Source of the DNA: Planctomycetota bacterium
Lineage (GTDB): Bacteria > Planctomycetota > Phycisphaerae > Sedimentisphaerales > UBA12454
Reading direction: 5' to 3'
Assembly: GCA_018828825.1 (NCBI GenBank)
Contig: JAHJUV010000049.1
Location: 1 to 8,613, forward strand
Length of the DNA stretch: 8,613 nucleotides
Positions 6,825-8,613 of this stretch are shown here, one piece after another (position 1 is the stretch's first letter; the number at the start of each line of letters is the position of its first letter). The notes beneath the pieces were generated by a model. It did no database searches. It was not told the DNA's origin and saw only the letters and a program-made list of their open reading frames with translations. Made by a program: the position numbers and the translations under genes.

Positions 6825-8110
6825 CTTTTGCCATAAATACTCTTGGCTGTAAGGTAAATCAGTACGAAGCTCAGCAGATTATAAAGTTTCTGACGAGCTG
6901 CAACCTATTATACGTACAGGATTTCAAAAAGGCCGATATAATTATAATCCATACCTGCTGCGTTACGCATATTGCATCGGCAAAAAGCAGACAGCTCATC
7001 AGAAAAGCGCAAAAACAAAACCCCAGCGCTAAAATCTTTGTTTCAAGCTGCTTGGTGAACGCAGACCCGGCTGAATTCAAAAATCTCGATGAAAAACTGC
7101 TCCTGGCAGGCAATATGGAAGAGCTTTTCGGCCTGCTCAAACAGCAATTAACCGCCGCCGGTATAGATTGTAAGTCTATTGATAACAATATGTTAAGAAA
7201 ACAGGAAACCATAGAGAAATTCTATGGCCAAACACGGGCATTTCTAAAAATTCAGGATGGCTGCGATGGATTCTGCTCATACTGCATAATTCCAAAAACA
7301 AGGCCGAATATAACTTTCAAGCCAATCGAAAAAGTCATTGAAGAGGCACAACACCTTGTAAACTCAGGACATAAAGAAATCGTGCTGACCGGTATTTTTC
7401 TCGGTGCCTACGGACAACAAACCGTAAAACGAAAAAACTGGCCGAATAACGAAAATCCAATTATCGCTGACCTGCTCGAAAAAATTGCGCAAGTGCCGGG
7501 CCTTAAAAGGATTAGATTAAGCTCGCTTGAGCCTGCCGATGTAACCGACAGACTTCTCGATGTTATGGGAAATACCTCTAACATTATGCCTCACCTGCAC
7601 TTATCGTTGCAGTCGGGCTCGGAAAGAATCCTGAAAAAAATGAACCGGCAGTATTCCGTTAAAGATTTTGCCGGCTCCATAGAAAAAATAAACTTACAGC
7701 TCGACAGACCCGCAATAACAACTGATATAATCGTCGGATTTCCGGGCGAAACCTTACAGGATTTTGCGAAAAGTCTGTCTATAGCAAAACTTGCAGGTTT
7801 TTCAAAAATTCACATTTTCCCATTCAGCAAACGGGCCGGCACAGCGGCAGAGAAACTGCAGGACCACATAGATAAAAAAGTTATAACAGAAAGAACTCTG
7901 AAACTTAGAGAACTGGAAAAGCAACTGGCTGAAAAATTCAGAAAACAATTCATCGGCGAGGACGCCCAAGTTCTTATCGAAGATGAAGTTAAAAAAACAG
8001 GTAGATGCGAGCGATATTACGAAATTTGCGTTACCAGCGACAACCCTTTAACTAAAGGCAAAATCGTAAAGTGCAAAATTAATAATGATGCGGTTACAGC
8101 GTCAATTTAA
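6818..8110 (+). CDS. mtaB: tRNA t6A37 methylthiotransferase MtaB (radical SAM)
   Basis: MtaB inserts a methylthio group at C2 of N6-threonylcarbamoyladenosine 37 in tRNAs reading ANN codons, using S-adenosylmethionine and two 4Fe-4S clusters in the cytoplasm. The N-terminal UPF0004 domain carries the first cluster's three cysteines: C11 in NTLGCKVNQYEA, C47 in HTCCVT, and C78 in VSSCLVN. The radical SAM site is CDGFCSYC (C149, C153, C156). HLSLQSGSERILKKMNR (261-277) and DIIVGFPGET (303-312) are typical further family motifs, and residues from about 378 form the C-terminal TRAM RNA-binding domain. At 430 aa the length is normal. Small oddities: HTC replaces the usual NTC, C47 is followed by a second cysteine, and SCLVN replaces the usual GCYAQ-type segment. 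The ATG at 6818 gives the expected N-terminus, but there is no Shine-Dalgarno. It is transcribed away from the pilM operon and ends at a terminator. Confidence 0.95.
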   Translation: MQTFAINTLGCKVNQYEAQQIIKFLTSCNLLYVQDFKKADIIIIHTCCVTHIASAKSRQLIRKAQKQNPSAKIFVSSCLVNADPAEFKNLDEKLLLAGNMEELFGLLKQQLTAAGIDCKSIDNNMLRKQETIEKFYGQTRAFLKIQDGCDGFCSYCIIPKTRPNITFKPIEKVIEEAQHLVNSGHKEIVLTGIFLGAYGQQTVKRKNWPNNENPIIADLLEKIAQVPGLKRIRLSSLEPADVTDRLLDVMGNTSNIMPHLHLSLQSGSERILKKMNRQYSVKDFAGSIEKINLQLDRPAITTDIIVGFPGETLQDFAKSLSIAKLAGFSKIHIFPFSKRAGTAAEKLQDHIDKKVITERTLKLRELEKQLAEKFRKQFIGEDAQVLIEDEVKKTGRCERYYEICVTSDNPLTKGKIVKCKINNDAVTASI

Positions 8111-8118
8111 AATCTTTC

Positions 8119-8143
8119 AAACCCCCTGAAAACGAGGGGTTTT
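8119..8143 (+). terminator. Rho-independent terminator of mtaB
   Basis: AAACCCC (8119-8125) pairs with GGGGTTT (8136-8142) over a 10-nt loop; an alternative register pairs CCCCT (8123-8127) with AGGGG (8135-8139). The 3' arm ends in TTTT (8140-8143). It begins 8 nt after the mtaB stop codon. The U-tract is short, so efficiency is uncertain. Confidence 0.7.
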
Positions 8144-8230
8144 AGGGGTAAGGAACGATGAACAAGAGGCGGATGGTATAAAAGTAAGGCAGGAGAATTT
8201 TCACTTAAAATTTACGACAGTCTCGACAAA

Positions 8231-8349
8231 TGTCATTGCGAGGACACCTAAGGTGGACGAAGCAATCCCGATAAATCGGGATTCTCGCTTTAAAAACGAG
8301 ATTGCTTCGCGGAGTTTATCCCGAGCGAAGCGAAGGACTCGCAATGACA
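8231..8349. repeat. Nested inverted-repeat element (REP/MITE-like)
   Basis: The outer ends are a perfect 12-bp inverted repeat: TGTCATTGCGAG (8231-8242) and CTCGCAATGACA (8338-8349). Inside it is a second perfect 10-bp pair, CGAAGCAATC (8258-8267) and GATTGCTTCG (8300-8309). At the centre AATCCCGAT (8264-8272) pairs with ATCGGGATT (8275-8283) over two bases, and TCTCG (8283-8287) pairs with CGAGA (8297-8301). The left arm also holds CACCT-A-AGGTG (8245-8255). Each half thus has fixed ends and a different middle (15 nt on the left, 28 nt on the right). No transposase and no obvious target-site duplication are seen. Sequences with the same TGTCATTGCGAG...GAAGCAATC ends recur in intergenic regions of many unrelated bacteria (from memory), so this is very likely one copy of a dispersed family. 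Confidence 0.8.
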
Positions 8350-8462
8350 AGACGTATTTTTAGAGGTTGCCATAAGGTTTCTTTGCCGAATCGGAGTTGT
8401 CCCTATATGTTCGGTTTGAGCGGCGTTGTCTAATGTGGTGAATCATAGTTATCTGTAAAGTC

Positions 8463-8491
8463 TTGAAATAAAAACACTTCTGCTGTATAAA
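8463..8491 (+). promoter_or_regulatory. Sigma-70-like promoter of the radical SAM gene
   Basis: TTGAAA (8463-8468) and TATAAA (8486-8491) are separated by exactly 17 nt; they match four and five of six consensus bases. The -10 box ends only 9 nt before the ATG at 8501, so transcription would begin at or within a few bases of the start codon. With no Shine-Dalgarno in between, a leaderless mRNA is expected. Confidence 0.62.
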
Positions 8492-8500
8492 CTTCTTATT

Positions 8501-8613
8501 ATGAAAGATAAACCAACACAGAAAAGTGGGCATATTTTCGGCCCCGTGCCTTCAAGAAGGCTCGGCCGGTCGCTCGGCATCGACCTTATACCGTCTAAAA
8601 CATGCACATTCGA
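8501..8613 (+). CDS. Radical SAM protein, N-terminal fragment (cut by window end)
   Basis: Only 37 codons are visible. After a short polar start (MKDKPTQKSG) comes IFGPVPSRRLGRSLGIDLIP (12-31) followed by SKTCTF. This FGPVPSRRLGRSLG...KTC block is characteristic of a family of COG0731-like radical SAM proteins of unassigned reaction, in which the cysteine (here C35) opens the CxxxCxxC iron-sulfur motif; the other two cysteines would lie just past the window. The ATG at 8501 leaves the normal spacing to the motif. It has its own promoter and lies downstream of the mtaB terminator on the same strand, so it is probably not part of the mtaB transcript. The family call is good for so short a fragment; the substrate is unknown. 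Confidence 0.82.
   Translation, partial: MKDKPTQKSGHIFGPVPSRRLGRSLGIDLIPSKTCTF

Larger units (their letters stand above)
8111..8500. other. Non-coding interval between mtaB and the radical SAM gene
   Basis: This 390-nt stretch has no credible gene; the longest plus-strand reading starting with ATG near 8158 stops after seven codons. It holds, in order, a terminator hairpin (8119-8143), about 87 nt with nothing recognised, the nested inverted repeat (8231-8349), about 110 nt with nothing recognised, and a promoter-like sequence (8463-8491). Confidence 0.8.

Noticed and set aside
8158..8181. Small peptide gene after the mtaB terminator
   Set aside because: The frame is only seven codons long and has no supporting context.
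8231..8349. CRISPR array or tRNA-like structure
   Set aside because: The repeats are inverted and nested rather than direct and evenly spaced, and there is no cloverleaf, anticodon arm or CCA end.

Overview
The window looks like chromosomal DNA from a Gram-negative, probably anaerobic bacterium of the PVC group. A Planctomycetota member of the Phycisphaerae type is my best guess. This is inferred from the style of the proteins, namely an unusual inner-membrane pilus/secretion platform, a planctomycete-like glycogen synthase-type glycosyltransferase, and two radical SAM enzymes. No marker gene confirms it.

Layout: (1) 1-1397, plus strand, is the 3' part of a glycogen/starch synthase-like glycosyltransferase whose N-terminus lies outside the window. 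(2) 1472-6724, minus strand, is a three-gene operon read right to left. It starts with a 716-residue PilM-like actin-fold ATPase fused to a PilN-like membrane and periplasmic part. A 415-residue PilO/GspM-like single-pass protein follows, overlapping it by 4 nt. After a 100-nt gap comes a 585-residue single-pass protein of no recognised family. (3) 6725-6817 is a compact divergent control region. (4) 6818-8110, plus strand, is mtaB, a tRNA methylthiotransferase, followed by a hairpin terminator. (5) 8144-8500 is a non-coding stretch holding a 119-bp nested inverted repeat and a good sigma-70-like promoter. (6) 8501-8613 is the first 37 codons of a second radical SAM protein, cut by the window end.

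The operon is the most interesting part. PilM, PilN and PilO normally form the inner-membrane alignment platform of type IV pili, and GspL and GspM do the same job in type II secretion. Here PilM and PilN are one polypeptide, which reproduces the GspL layout, but the nucleotide-binding motifs of PilM are kept. The PilO-like partner is about twice the usual size, and the third gene sits where PilP or GspC would be expected without being recognisable as either. No secretin, motor ATPase or pilin is present, so those parts must be encoded elsewhere if this is a working pilus or secretion machine.

Two plus-strand genes (mtaB and the 3'-terminal radical SAM gene) have no visible Shine-Dalgarno sequence and have -10-like boxes only 10-15 nt before the ATG, suggesting leaderless or nearly leaderless mRNAs. 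The pilM fusion gene has a strong Shine-Dalgarno sequence. I saw no tRNA, rRNA, CRISPR array, transposase or phage gene.
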